DNA of 19,753 nucleotides from Candidatus Bathyarchaeota archaeon (lineage in GTDB: Archaea; Thermoproteota; Bathyarchaeia; Bathyarchaeales; Bathycorpusculaceae), in assembly GCA_003601785.1 (NCBI GenBank), contig PIYA01000005.1:1-19753 (forward strand), given 5' to 3'. Shown here piece by piece: positions 6,479 through 13,198 of this stretch. A model generated the notes under the pieces. That model was given only the letters and a program-made list of their open reading frames with translations, was not told the origin of the DNA and ran no database searches. Each line of letters starts with the position of its first letter. Within the stretch, counting starts at the first letter, position 1. The position numbers were made by a program, and so were the translations under genes.

Positions 6479-6506
6479 ACTGAAAATGGTGGAAGTGAAC
6501 AACGAG

Positions 6507-7007
6507 TTACGCCTTCCCCTTGGTTAACGATTTCACGTCATCCAATAAGGTTTGGAAGTCTTCCTCGTGCTCCACTTCATCTTCTAATATCTCCAAGACC
6601 GTATGGTAGGTTATTTCGTCTTTGTCTTTCAACACCTTAAGCAGTTCGTTGTAAACGTCAATAGCGCAACGTTCACCATCTATCGCTTGCCTTAATATTT
6701 TTGCCGTATCCGGTTTTGTCGGGTTCGCATATTTGCAATTCGCGTTGTTGTTAAGCTTTGTGAAATCTGTTAAGGGCACACCTCCGAGCTGAATTATTCT
6801 GTCCGCAAGCATACCAGCGTGTTTAAGTTCATCACTAGCATGCTCAACTAGTTCATCAGCCACCGCTTTTCTCATTTTTCCTTTCACTATTTTTGCACTG
6901 ACCCAGTACTGATAGTAAGCCAACCATTCATCTGCATACGCTTTATTGAGTAGCTTCAACAGTTTATTTACACTTATACGAACTATTTCCTTTCCCTTTG
7001 TTCCCAT
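6507..7007 (-). CDS. Dps-like ferritin (DPSL, possible thioferritin)
   Basis: A 166-residue four-helix ferritin-superfamily protein that would oxidise and store iron and consume peroxide. The di-iron ligands are all visible: Glu27, Glu60 with His63 (ExxH), Glu112, and Glu144 with His147 (second ExxH). This bacterioferritin-like site in a Dps-sized protein is the hallmark of archaeal DPSL proteins. Those also carry a cysteine pair near the site; Cys91 and Cys114 may be that pair. Start: the frame opens at ATG 7034, overlapping the flavodiiron stop, but the strong AGGAGGTGAG at 7011-7020 lies inside that extension and 4 nt before ATG 7007, so I use 7007. It lies last in the rubredoxin-flavodiiron operon. 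Confidence 0.87.
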   Translation of the reverse strand: MGTKGKEIVRISVNKLLKLLNKAYADEWLAYYQYWVSAKIVKGKMRKAVADELVEHASDELKHAGMLADRIIQLGGVPLTDFTKLNNNANCKYANPTKPDTAKILRQAIDGERCAIDVYNELLKVLKDKDEITYHTVLEILEDEVEHEEDFQTLLDDVKSLTKGKA

Positions 7008-7033
7008 ATACTCACCTCCTTCATAATTCCACA

Positions 7034-8221
7034 TTAAGAGACTATACCGTGTTCTCTATGTTTATTTACAATTTCGTCAGCTAACCTGTTTAACGCTCGG
7101 AAATCATCTTCTTTTGGGAATCCTCTTATGACAACAGGTTCAAGCAGCTCCACTTTAAGGTTAGAGAGCATACCTTTGATCTGCTCAACCGTTCTGCCGC
7201 CCCAACCATAGGACCCGATTATTGACGCAAACTTCAGTTTCGGCCTCAAAGCGTTTGCAAGGTAAACCGCATAGATAACCTTCGGATGTGGACCAACCAA
7301 TACGGTGGGTGAACCCACTACGATTGTCGCGGCGTCCACTAACGCCATAGCCAATTTTCCGATATCTGTTTTTGTTAAGTTAAACTGTTTCACGGTTATG
7401 CCACGTTCAACCAAGGCGGTAACAAGGTATTCCACCATCTTTTTGGTGCTTCCATGCATTGAAACGTAAGGCAGTACAACAATGTTTTTAGGTGGAGTGT
7501 AAACCCATTCTTTATAAGCTTCGACAATAAAGTTTGGCTTGTCATAGATTGGCCCATGACTCGGCGCTATAATTTCTATTTGTAAATCCTTTATTTTCTC
7601 TAAGTTTCTCTGAATAACTGTTCTAAAAGGCATCATGATTTCAGCATAATATCTCTTGGCAGCTTCGTAAACCGCGGCTTCGTCAGCCACGTACAAGTCA
7701 GATGTTGCAAGGTGGGAACCGAACAAGTCACAGGTAAAGAGAATCTTGTCTTCCCGCAAATACGTAAGCATGGTTTCAGGCCAATGAACCCAAGGAGCAT
7801 GGATAAACTCTAACGTTTTATCCCCCAATGATAGAGTTTCTCCGTCTTCTACTGTTACGATTTTGTATTCTGGGATTAGAAGTAATTCCATAAGCAAGTC
7901 TTTACACTTTGGTGTTGCAATCACCTTGGCGTTGGGATAAAGTTTCAATATTTGCGGCAGCGTTCCAGAGTGATCTTGTTCCGCGTGGTTTGCGATTATA
8001 TAATCAATGTTTTTGACTTTTAACAGTTGGAGATTACTTGTTAAGAAGTTCGTCATAGTTGGGTCAACCGTGTCGATTAGAGCTGTTTTTTCGCTGCCTT
8101 TGATTAGGTAAGCGTTGTAGCTTGTTCCGTCTGGAAGGGGAATAAGCTCGTCGAAGAGCCTTCGATCCCAATCTACTGCTCCAACCCAGTAAACGTTTGT
8201 TTTTAGTTTCCTAGGCTTCAT
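7034..8221 (-). CDS. fprA: Flavodiiron protein (O2/NO reductase, FprA type)
   Basis: It reduces O2 to water (or NO to N2O) in anaerobes. The N-terminal metallo-beta-lactamase-like domain holds the di-iron centre, with His79-x-Glu81-x-Asp83-His84 in NHAEQDHSG, His146 in PWVHWPE, Asp165 in LFTCDLFG and His222 in PSHGPI. The C-terminal flavodoxin domain (about 245-390) has the FMN phosphate loop SMHGSTK at 254-260, SPTVLVGPHP and SYGWGG. At 395 residues it has the plain two-domain layout. In methanogens such proteins take electrons from F420H2; elsewhere from rubredoxin. Here a rubredoxin gene ends one base before this ATG, and the ribosome-binding site GAGGTGA lies inside the rubredoxin 3' end. 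That points to rubredoxin as donor. Confidence 0.96.
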   Translation of the reverse strand: MKPRKLKTNVYWVGAVDWDRRLFDELIPLPDGTSYNAYLIKGSEKTALIDTVDPTMTNFLTSNLQLLKVKNIDYIIANHAEQDHSGTLPQILKLYPNAKVIATPKCKDLLMELLLIPEYKIVTVEDGETLSLGDKTLEFIHAPWVHWPETMLTYLREDKILFTCDLFGSHLATSDLYVADEAAVYEAAKRYYAEIMMPFRTVIQRNLEKIKDLQIEIIAPSHGPIYDKPNFIVEAYKEWVYTPPKNIVVLPYVSMHGSTKKMVEYLVTALVERGITVKQFNLTKTDIGKLAMALVDAATIVVGSPTVLVGPHPKVIYAVYLANALRPKLKFASIIGSYGWGGRTVEQIKGMLSNLKVELLEPVVIRGFPKEDDFRALNRLADEIVNKHREHGIVS

Positions 8222-8383
8222 TTATTTCACCTCTTCAAACTGATCTTTTGTTGCTCCGCAAAGCGGACAGGTCCAATTGTCTGGGAGGTCTTCAAAAGAA
8301 GTCCCTGGGGATACCCCAGAATCTGGGTCGCCCTTTTCAGGGTCATATATGTATCCACAGATTGTGCATCTATACTTTTCCAT
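8222..8383 (-). CDS. Rubredoxin
   Basis: A 53-residue electron carrier with one Fe(Cys)4 centre. The sequence opens MEKYRCTICGYIYDPEKGDP and closes DNWTCPLCGATKDQFEEVK. Cys6, Cys9, Cys39 and Cys42 form the two CxxCG knuckles. The aromatic core residues Tyr4, Tyr11, Tyr13, Phe30, Trp37 and Phe49 are typical. Start: ATG 8383 with GTGAT about 4 nt upstream. Its stop codon directly abuts the start of the flavodiiron gene, and the M24-fold gene ends 13 bp upstream, so it sits inside one operon. It probably feeds electrons to the flavodiiron protein and to desulfoferrodoxin. Confidence 0.97.
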   Translation of the reverse strand: MEKYRCTICGYIYDPEKGDPDSGVSPGTSFEDLPDNWTCPLCGATKDQFEEVK

Positions 8384-8396
8384 TTTTATCACTATC

Positions 8397-9500
8397 CTAT
8401 TTTGTTATTTTATAATCAAAACTTGTCAATCTCTCAGCTTTTTCCGGTTTTATGACGTATGTGTCTTCAAGTTTTATTGTGCCGATCTTCGGAATCGTTA
8501 GAGGAGCATGGACAGATGCTAGAGTCATGTTTTCGGCGGCTATATACTGTCTGTGGGGAACCACTATGGTTGTTATCGGGTCTTCCTCCGTTAGAAGACC
8601 CACTCCATGTGTAAAACCGACAACGTAATATTGTCCGTAACCTTTCCTTTCAAAGAGTTCTTTAAGCATGTTTTCGATCTCTGAAAATTTCACTCCTACT
8701 CTTAGATGTTCTTCCGCGGTTTGATGTGCTTCTAGAAAAACATCCAAGGCTTTGCTCTTTTCTTCTGAAAGCCCGCCTGTAAACACTGTTCTTGTGAGGT
8801 TGCTGTAATACCCGTGATAGTCTGTTGCCAAAACTATTTCGACAACATCGTTTTGCTTGATTCTTGACCAGCAGCGAGGTTCAGCGTGAATGCGTGGTTT
8901 TGGACCAGTAGTTACATAGACATGGGGATTCTCTGAACCCTTTTTCATGAGAGTTCTTATGGCTTCGGCTGCAACTTCCAGCTCGCTGGCTCCCACATTA
9001 ACGGCGTCAATGGCGCTTTTCATTCCCAGCTCCGCGATTTTTGAAGCTTGCTTTATTGCTTCAATTTCTCCGGAATCCTTAATCATACGCAGTTGCATTA
9101 TCAGAGCGTGAACATCCTTTATCTGTGCTTGAGCGTTCATTTTCTTGAAGATTTCAAAGAACAACACGTAGGAGTCTCTTTCAACGAAATAATCGAATCC
9201 AAGGGTTTTGTAGCCTTCTTGTCTTATTGTTCCTGAAACAGCCCGTAGGAGTTCGCTTACCCTTCTGTAAGTTTTAAAGTTTTTAATCCATGAGTTTTCA
9301 GCAAATTCTTCGGTTTCATACTGAAAGATGAAGGCTGTAGGTTCACCTTCCGCCGGTATCAGCAACGCAGGCCTGAGCCATTTGATTCCCGTGAAATACA
9401 TAAAGGATGAAAGAGTTCGAATCATCGATGCGTCTATACTGTTTTCTCTCATCAGCCTCTGAAAACGTTCAGTTCTCTTTCTAAAAGCCTCTTCGTTCAC
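8397..9500 (-). CDS. M24 (Xaa-Pro peptidase-like) family protein lacking most metal ligands
   Basis: 367 residues with the two-domain layout of prolidase/creatinase: an N-terminal creatinase-like domain (about 1-135) and a C-terminal pita-bread domain (about 140-350). True prolidases bind two metals through Asp, Asp, His, Glu, Glu. An ungapped match of DVVEIVLATDYHGYYSNLT to the Pyrococcus prolidase segment puts Val223 and Asn234 at the two Asp positions. His298 in THGVGL is kept and the later HE pair is TEE. The first Glu is replaced by Val330 or His331, and Glu345 in LEDT is kept. So it is probably not a metallopeptidase; creatinase is a known metal-free member. Start: GTG 9500 with GAGG 8 nt upstream. 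It lies between peroxiredoxin (27 bp) and rubredoxin (13 bp), so it is likely in their operon. Confidence 0.82.
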   Translation of the reverse strand: MNEEAFRKRTERFQRLMRENSIDASMIRTLSSFMYFTGIKWLRPALLIPAEGEPTAFIFQYETEEFAENSWIKNFKTYRRVSELLRAVSGTIRQEGYKTLGFDYFVERDSYVLFFEIFKKMNAQAQIKDVHALIMQLRMIKDSGEIEAIKQASKIAELGMKSAIDAVNVGASELEVAAEAIRTLMKKGSENPHVYVTTGPKPRIHAEPRCWSRIKQNDVVEIVLATDYHGYYSNLTRTVFTGGLSEEKSKALDVFLEAHQTAEEHLRVGVKFSEIENMLKELFERKGYGQYYVVGFTHGVGLLTEEDPITTIVVPHRQYIAAENMTLASVHAPLTIPKIGTIKLEDTYVIKPEKAERLTSFDYKITK

Positions 9501-9527
9501 TATATTTTCCTCGCATTTTCACCGCAT

Positions 9528-10205
9528 TCAAAAATTAGGGGATTGAGTTGAGAGTTTCTTTTTGCATAGGAACCAATCTATGCATTCATAGCCTTCTTGT
9601 AAGCGTTTTTCTGCTGCTTCTTGGGTTGCTGGTGGAAGGACTATTACGTCATCGCCTGGTTTCCAGTTAGCCGGAGTTGCAACTTTATATTTGTCAGCGG
9701 TCTGTAGGGCATCTATTAACCTTAAGATTTCCTGCATGTTTCTTCCAACGTTTATCGGATAGTAAATCATGGCTCTAAGTTTCATCTCAGGGTCAATTAC
9801 AAAGACGCATCTTACGGCTGCTGTCGTGCTTTCACCTGGATGTATCATGCCGAATAAGTTGGCGACTTTCATGTCTAGGTCTGCTATTACTGGAAATGGT
9901 ATCGTTATTCCGAATAGCTCTTTGATTTTTCTGATCCAAGCGATATGCGAGAATGTGCTGTCAATGCTTAACCCTATTAACTGAACGTTTCTCTTCACTA
10001 ATTCATCGTTTATCTGTGCAAAACCAACGAATTCTGTTGTGCAAACAGGCGTAAAATCAGCTGGATGGGAAAAGAGAATAACCCATTTTCCCTTGAAATC
10101 TGAAAGCCTTATCTTACCATGAGTAGTGACAGCTTCAAAATCCGGAGCCTTTTCACCTAACCGCAATAACGGTCGTTTCTCTTCAACTTCTTCTTTTTCT
10201 TCCAT
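9528..10205 (-). CDS. Peroxiredoxin (Prx6-type with C-terminal arm)
   Basis: It reduces hydrogen peroxide and alkyl hydroperoxides. The thioredoxin-fold core has PDFEAVTTHG and the peroxidatic motif HPADFTPVCTTE with Cys55. The long C-terminal arm characteristic of the archaeal Prx6 group follows (DVIVLPPAT, then EGYECIDWFLC). Cys208 and Cys214 are positioned like the resolving and third cysteines of the Aeropyrum and Pyrococcus enzymes. The first 14 residues are a charged extension. Start: ATG 10205 with AGGTGTGA 3 nt upstream; ATAAAAGG at 10243-10250 is the likely TATA box. It is divergent from a Lrp/AsnC regulator and is probably first gene of the rubredoxin-flavodiiron operon. It would consume the peroxide made by superoxide reductase. 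Confidence 0.94.
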   Translation of the reverse strand: MEEKEEVEEKRPLLRLGEKAPDFEAVTTHGKIRLSDFKGKWVILFSHPADFTPVCTTEFVGFAQINDELVKRNVQLIGLSIDSTFSHIAWIRKIKELFGITIPFPVIADLDMKVANLFGMIHPGESTTAAVRCVFVIDPEMKLRAMIYYPINVGRNMQEILRLIDALQTADKYKVATPANWKPGDDVIVLPPATQEAAEKRLQEGYECIDWFLCKKKLSTQSPNF

Positions 10206-10242
10206 TTTTCACACCTTTTATTTATAATTTTAGGAACAAAAA

Positions 10243-10294
10243 CCTTTTATGTCGGACTATTTTATATATTTTTCGTAATAATTTCGTCGAGAAA
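10243..10294. promoter_or_regulatory. Divergent promoters of peroxiredoxin and the Lrp/AsnC regulator
   Basis: On the minus strand ATAAAAGG (10243-10250) fits the peroxiredoxin promoter. On the plus strand TTTATATATT (10261-10270) fits the regulator and predicts transcription from near 10292. An imperfect dyad, TTTC-GTCGA-GAAA, occupies 10282-10294, at that predicted start. Lrp-family proteins bind AT-rich imperfect dyads and often repress themselves, so this is a candidate operator. The dyad arms are only 4 bp, so the claim is weak. Confidence 0.35.
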
Positions 10295-10318
10295 CGGATA
10301 AAAAAATGCGAAAATAGG

Positions 10319-10762
10319 ATGATAGAAATGTTAGAAATCGACAGAGTAGACTTAGAAATCCTGAAGATGCTCCAAGAAGATGGGAGAATACCATTCACCG
10401 ATATAGCTCAAAAACTTAAGCTAAGCGAATCAACCATAAGAAAGAGAGTTCAAGCGCTTCAAAGGAAGGGTGTAATAAGAAGGTTCACTGTGGAAATCGA
10501 TCCGACAAAAATAGGGTTACGTACTATAGCAATAGTTGGATTCGATGTAGAACCGACAAAACTGCTGGAGGTTGCTCAAAAACTCTGTGAAATAAAAGAG
10601 ATTCGTTCAGTGGCAACATCAACGGGTGATCACATGATCATGACTGAGATATGGACCAGAGACGGAAGGGAGCTGACAAGGCTTATTTCAAATAAAATTG
10701 GAAAAATTGATGGAGTTAAGAAAATTTGTCCAGCTATAATTTTGGAGAAACTAAAAAGCTAA
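10319..10762 (+). CDS. Lrp/AsnC-family transcriptional regulator
   Basis: 147 residues. The N-terminal winged helix-turn-helix (about 8-55) includes VDLEILKMLQEDGRIPFTDI, SESTIRKRVQALQRKGVIRR and a beta wing. The C-terminal RAM ligand-binding domain (about 68-143) has the GDHM motif at 103-106, at the site where amino acids bind in family members. These proteins form dimers to octamers and act locally or globally. The ATG at 10319 and that at 10328 are both possible starts; GGATGAT at 10317-10323 is a fair ribosome-binding site for 10328. Its divergent position beside peroxiredoxin suggests that it controls the oxygen-defence operon, itself or both. That is inference from position only. Confidence 0.92.
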   Translation: MIEMLEIDRVDLEILKMLQEDGRIPFTDIAQKLKLSESTIRKRVQALQRKGVIRRFTVEIDPTKIGLRTIAIVGFDVEPTKLLEVAQKLCEIKEIRSVATSTGDHMIMTEIWTRDGRELTRLISNKIGKIDGVKKICPAIILEKLKS

Positions 10763-10814
10763 AATTTTAATGTTCAAACTCTCCAATCGATACTGGTTCA
10801 GTTGCAGAAAGCAG

Positions 10815-10823
10815 TTAAATATA
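10815..10823 (+). promoter_or_regulatory. TATA box for the acetyltransferase gene
   Basis: TTAAATATA, centred near 10819, predicts transcription from near 10846, just upstream of the GTG at 10858 and the TTG at 10867. It lies in the 95-bp gap after the regulator, so the acetyltransferase probably has its own promoter. Confidence 0.4.
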
Positions 10824-10857
10824 GGAAGAAAATACCTATTGAACGCAACGGAACAAG

Positions 10858-11343
10858 GTGGGACAGTTGCAGCAGACATTTCAGCTGCGAAAATTCAACA
10901 TCAACGATCTAGAACAGGTTATGCACATCAATCGTGTTTGCCTACCAGAGAACTACACAGACTACTTTTTCGTTGATCTACATCGGAGATTTCCAGAAAC
11001 CTTCATAGTAGCTGAGGAAGACGGACAAGTTGTCGGTTACATTATGTGCCGCATAGAACTTGGATTCTCAAACTTCGGCTTCAGCGGACTAACCAAGAAG
11101 GGACACATAGTCTCCATCGCCGTGTTGCCAGAACACCAACGCAAAGGAATAGGACACGCCTTAATCACAAAAGCCATGGAGGGAATGAAAATTTACAAAG
11201 CAAAACAATGTTTCTTAGAAGTAAGAGTGACTAACATGCAGGCGATAAATCTTTACAAAAAACTCGGATTCCAGGTGACAAAAACAATTCGCAACTACTA
11301 CGCAGACGGAGAAGACGCATACGTGATGAGCGTAAAACTTTGA
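10858..11343 (+). CDS. rimI: GNAT N-terminal protein acetyltransferase (RimI/Ard1-like)
   Basis: About 161 residues. It would transfer acetyl from acetyl-CoA to the N-terminus of proteins; archaeal Ard1 homologues modify many nascent proteins. GNAT motif A is VSIAVLPEHQRKGIGHAL with the pyrophosphate loop Gln94-Arg-Lys-Gly-Ile-Gly. Then come LEVRVTNMQAINLYKKLGF (motif B) and YYADGEDAYVM, the C-terminal strand typical of RimI/Ard1 proteins. The LPENY near residue 29 matches the substrate loop of archaeal Ard1. Start is uncertain: GTG 10858 is the longest, and TTG 10867 has AAGGTGGG spaced in front of it. No ATG is available in frame near the start. Confidence 0.9.
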   Translation: MGQLQQTFQLRKFNINDLEQVMHINRVCLPENYTDYFFVDLHRRFPETFIVAEEDGQVVGYIMCRIELGFSNFGFSGLTKKGHIVSIAVLPEHQRKGIGHALITKAMEGMKIYKAKQCFLEVRVTNMQAINLYKKLGFQVTKTIRNYYADGEDAYVMSVKL

Positions 11344-11408
11344 TTGAAAACATTTCGAATTTCATCAAGCTAAAATTTTAACCTCAAACCCAAACGAAGA
11401 GATTAGGA

Positions 11409-12509
11409 TTATCTGCTGTACATCCATGAAATGTATTCATTTGTTGAAGAGAAAGTTTCATCAATGTAGTCGGAAAAAATTCGGTTAACGTAGACATCGT
11501 TTCCCATTTTAGGTTTCCAATAGTTTAACCAATTATTAATTTCTTGGGATACATCGGTTGGAGATATGTCACCCCAGAAATCATGAGTGTAATAGTTTCC
11601 AGCAGGATCTAAGATTACCAGCTCGCCCCCCTCAACGGGTATTTGCACTGCGGCATGCCCTGATGTGCTACTGTATATTATAATAACCTCTGCCCAATAT
11701 TGCTCGTTTGAATAACATCTTATCATTGAGCATAAAAGTATTGCCATGTCTTCACAATCGCCTTTTCTGAGGCTTAATGTTTCGTTTGGAAATTGCCACA
11801 TTTCATCCCAAAAATCTAAATTTCCGTAAGGAGTATCTGGAAGTATTGGATATAAACCATCATATCTATATTCTACATTGTTCACAACCCAGTCATACAT
11901 AGCTTTAACATCAGTCCAGTACTCATCCCAATCTGATGGATTGCTCCATCCTCCTGTAATACTATAAACAATATCATGCACTGCTGGGTCTTGAGGAGTT
12001 ATAAAATGCTCCACATCAATTTGGTTCCACCTTTGGTTCACTTCATCCCTTAAGCTTTGATAGGCTGTTACATACTGATTATACTCTGCTTGTAAATCTT
12101 GAATTTGCACATTCAAACTTGTTATTTGTGACTCATAATACGTTATATTTTCCTGTAGCCATTGTTGTGTTTGATTAAGTAAAGTTTTATTTCCATCTAA
12201 CCATATTTGAAGTCGGGTCTTTTGATTTTGTAAATTTGTTATTTGAGAATTTAACGAGGCAATTTGTGATTCGTAATATGTAATGTTTCCTTGCAACCAC
12301 GTTTTTATCTGGTTAAGTAGCGTTTTATTCCCGTTTAGCCATGTTTGAAGTTGATTTTTTTGATTAGTAAGGGTCTGTATTTGAGAACATTTTCTATTAA
12401 TTACCGAAGTGTAATTTGTAACTGCTCCAACTAAACCGACTGCTAAAATCACGCATATTATTCCCAGTGCAATGGCTACTTTTCTACTTACAACTTTCTT
12501 TTCACTCAC
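11409..12509 (-). CDS. Membrane-anchored coiled-coil transglutaminase-like protein
   Basis: 366 residues. A single transmembrane helix (about 11-31) would leave the rest outside the cell. Residues 40-160 are a long Gln/Asn/Leu-rich coiled coil with Asn-glycosylation sequons (NKT, NIT) and an internal duplication: 47-92 and 93-138 are near copies 46 residues apart, and both contain GNKTLLNQ and NITYYESQI. The C-terminal half is a transglutaminase/cysteine-protease-like domain. It has Cys252 in RKGDCEDMA, His285 in SGHAAVQ and Asp301 in ILDPAGN, forming a complete Cys-His-Asp triad. Activity could be peptidase-like; the substrate is unknown. Start: GTG 12509, with GAGG about 8 nt upstream. It converges with the acetyltransferase gene and has its own TATA-like element near 12541-12550. 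Confidence 0.75.
   Translation of the reverse strand: MSEKKVVSRKVAIALGIICVILAVGLVGAVTNYTSVINRKCSQIQTLTNQKNQLQTWLNGNKTLLNQIKTWLQGNITYYESQIASLNSQITNLQNQKTRLQIWLDGNKTLLNQTQQWLQENITYYESQITSLNVQIQDLQAEYNQYVTAYQSLRDEVNQRWNQIDVEHFITPQDPAVHDIVYSITGGWSNPSDWDEYWTDVKAMYDWVVNNVEYRYDGLYPILPDTPYGNLDFWDEMWQFPNETLSLRKGDCEDMAILLCSMIRCYSNEQYWAEVIIIYSSTSGHAAVQIPVEGGELVILDPAGNYYTHDFWGDISPTDVSQEINNWLNYWKPKMGNDVYVNRIFSDYIDETFSSTNEYISWMYSR
12096..12371 (-). repeat. Two tandem 138-bp in-frame repeats in the coiled coil
   Basis: The copies are 12371-12234 and 12233-12096 on the minus strand, encoding 46 residues each. The proteins differ at about a third of positions. The DNA differs at many third codon positions, so the duplication is old and maintained at the protein level. 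The period of 46 does not fit a simple heptad multiple, which suggests a longer repeating stalk unit. Confidence 0.8.
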
Positions 12510-12742
12510 ATCTTTAACCTCAATTCATCGTCAAAGCTAACAAATAAAACATTTTCCATCTCCTCAGTTAGAGATATTGAAACATTGATAAATGAAGAAG
12601 CTTACCTTCTAGCCAAATACTTGAGAAACGAAAAAGAAACACGGAAATCTAGAATTGCTCAACTTTCAACCTGACGTTCTTTTTCTGATTCAATGCTATT
12701 CTGCTTTTTCCTTTCGGAATATTAATATCTTGGGTTTGGGGG
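12510..12742. other. Intergenic region with promoter and possible gene remnant
   Basis: The region holds the likely promoter of the transglutaminase-like gene at its left side and an AT-rich tail after the membrane operon. On the plus strand one frame is open from about 12526 to a TGA at 12672-12674 but has no ATG or GTG start. It reads like a structured, charged peptide (NEEAYLLAKYLRNEKE), so it may be the remnant of a gene. I do not recognise it. Confidence 0.3.
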
Positions 12743-13198
12743 TTAAAATTTTAAACTTTCCATCTGTGCCTTTTCGTTTAGAAAGTTTATCGCTTGAAGC
12801 ACAGACTTTGCAAATCCCAATAGGCTTAGAAGAATTGCAACCATCAAAAACAAGCGAATATCAACCATCAACTGTGCACCTTGAAAATAAAGGGTTATAA
12901 CTCCACCGTTTAGCGAGAAAATAAGATAGAGAATCACAAACAACGCTTTGGCTGCACCGAAAAAATGTTGAAAAACTGTTCCAGACGTGATTTCGCCGAG
13001 AATCATGAGGAACAAGTAAACCGTGACAAAAGTTTCAACCATCTGCTGAAAACCAGGGACAACATCTGAAATAGGAGCCAGAAACATCGACAAGACAAAG
13101 TATACTCCATACAAAAGAGCGGCTTTAATTGTCGCCTTTAAAATTTTCAAAGTTATCCTTCGAAGGCGCTCCTTAAAACCGATGCTCTTCTCATCCAT
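12743..13198 (-). CDS. Polytopic membrane protein, function unknown
   Basis: 151 residues with a basic, cytoplasmic-looking N-terminus (KERLRRITLKILK) and about four transmembrane helices (roughly 24-42, 52-72, 82-104, 111-135). No catalytic or transport motif is visible. Its ATG at 13198 overlaps the 3' end of the upstream exported-protein gene by 8 bp, so it is translated from the same message. It is the last of three envelope genes and may be the membrane partner of the exported protein. I do not recognise the family. Confidence 0.72.
   Translation of the reverse strand: MDEKSIGFKERLRRITLKILKATIKAALLYGVYFVLSMFLAPISDVVPGFQQMVETFVTVYLFLMILGEITSGTVFQHFFGAAKALFVILYLIFSLNGGVITLYFQGAQLMVDIRLFLMVAILLSLLGFAKSVLQAINFLNEKAQMESLKF

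Noticed and set aside
7008..7034. N-terminal nine-residue extension of the Dps-like ferritin from ATG 7034
   Set aside because: The strongest ribosome-binding site of the region (AGGAGGTGAG at 7011-7020) lies inside it and serves ATG 7007. The extension has no family counterpart that I know of.
12655..12900. Plus-strand 81-codon open frame
   Set aside because: It overlaps the 3' end of the four-helix membrane protein, has no ribosome-binding site and resembles no protein. It is best explained as chance.
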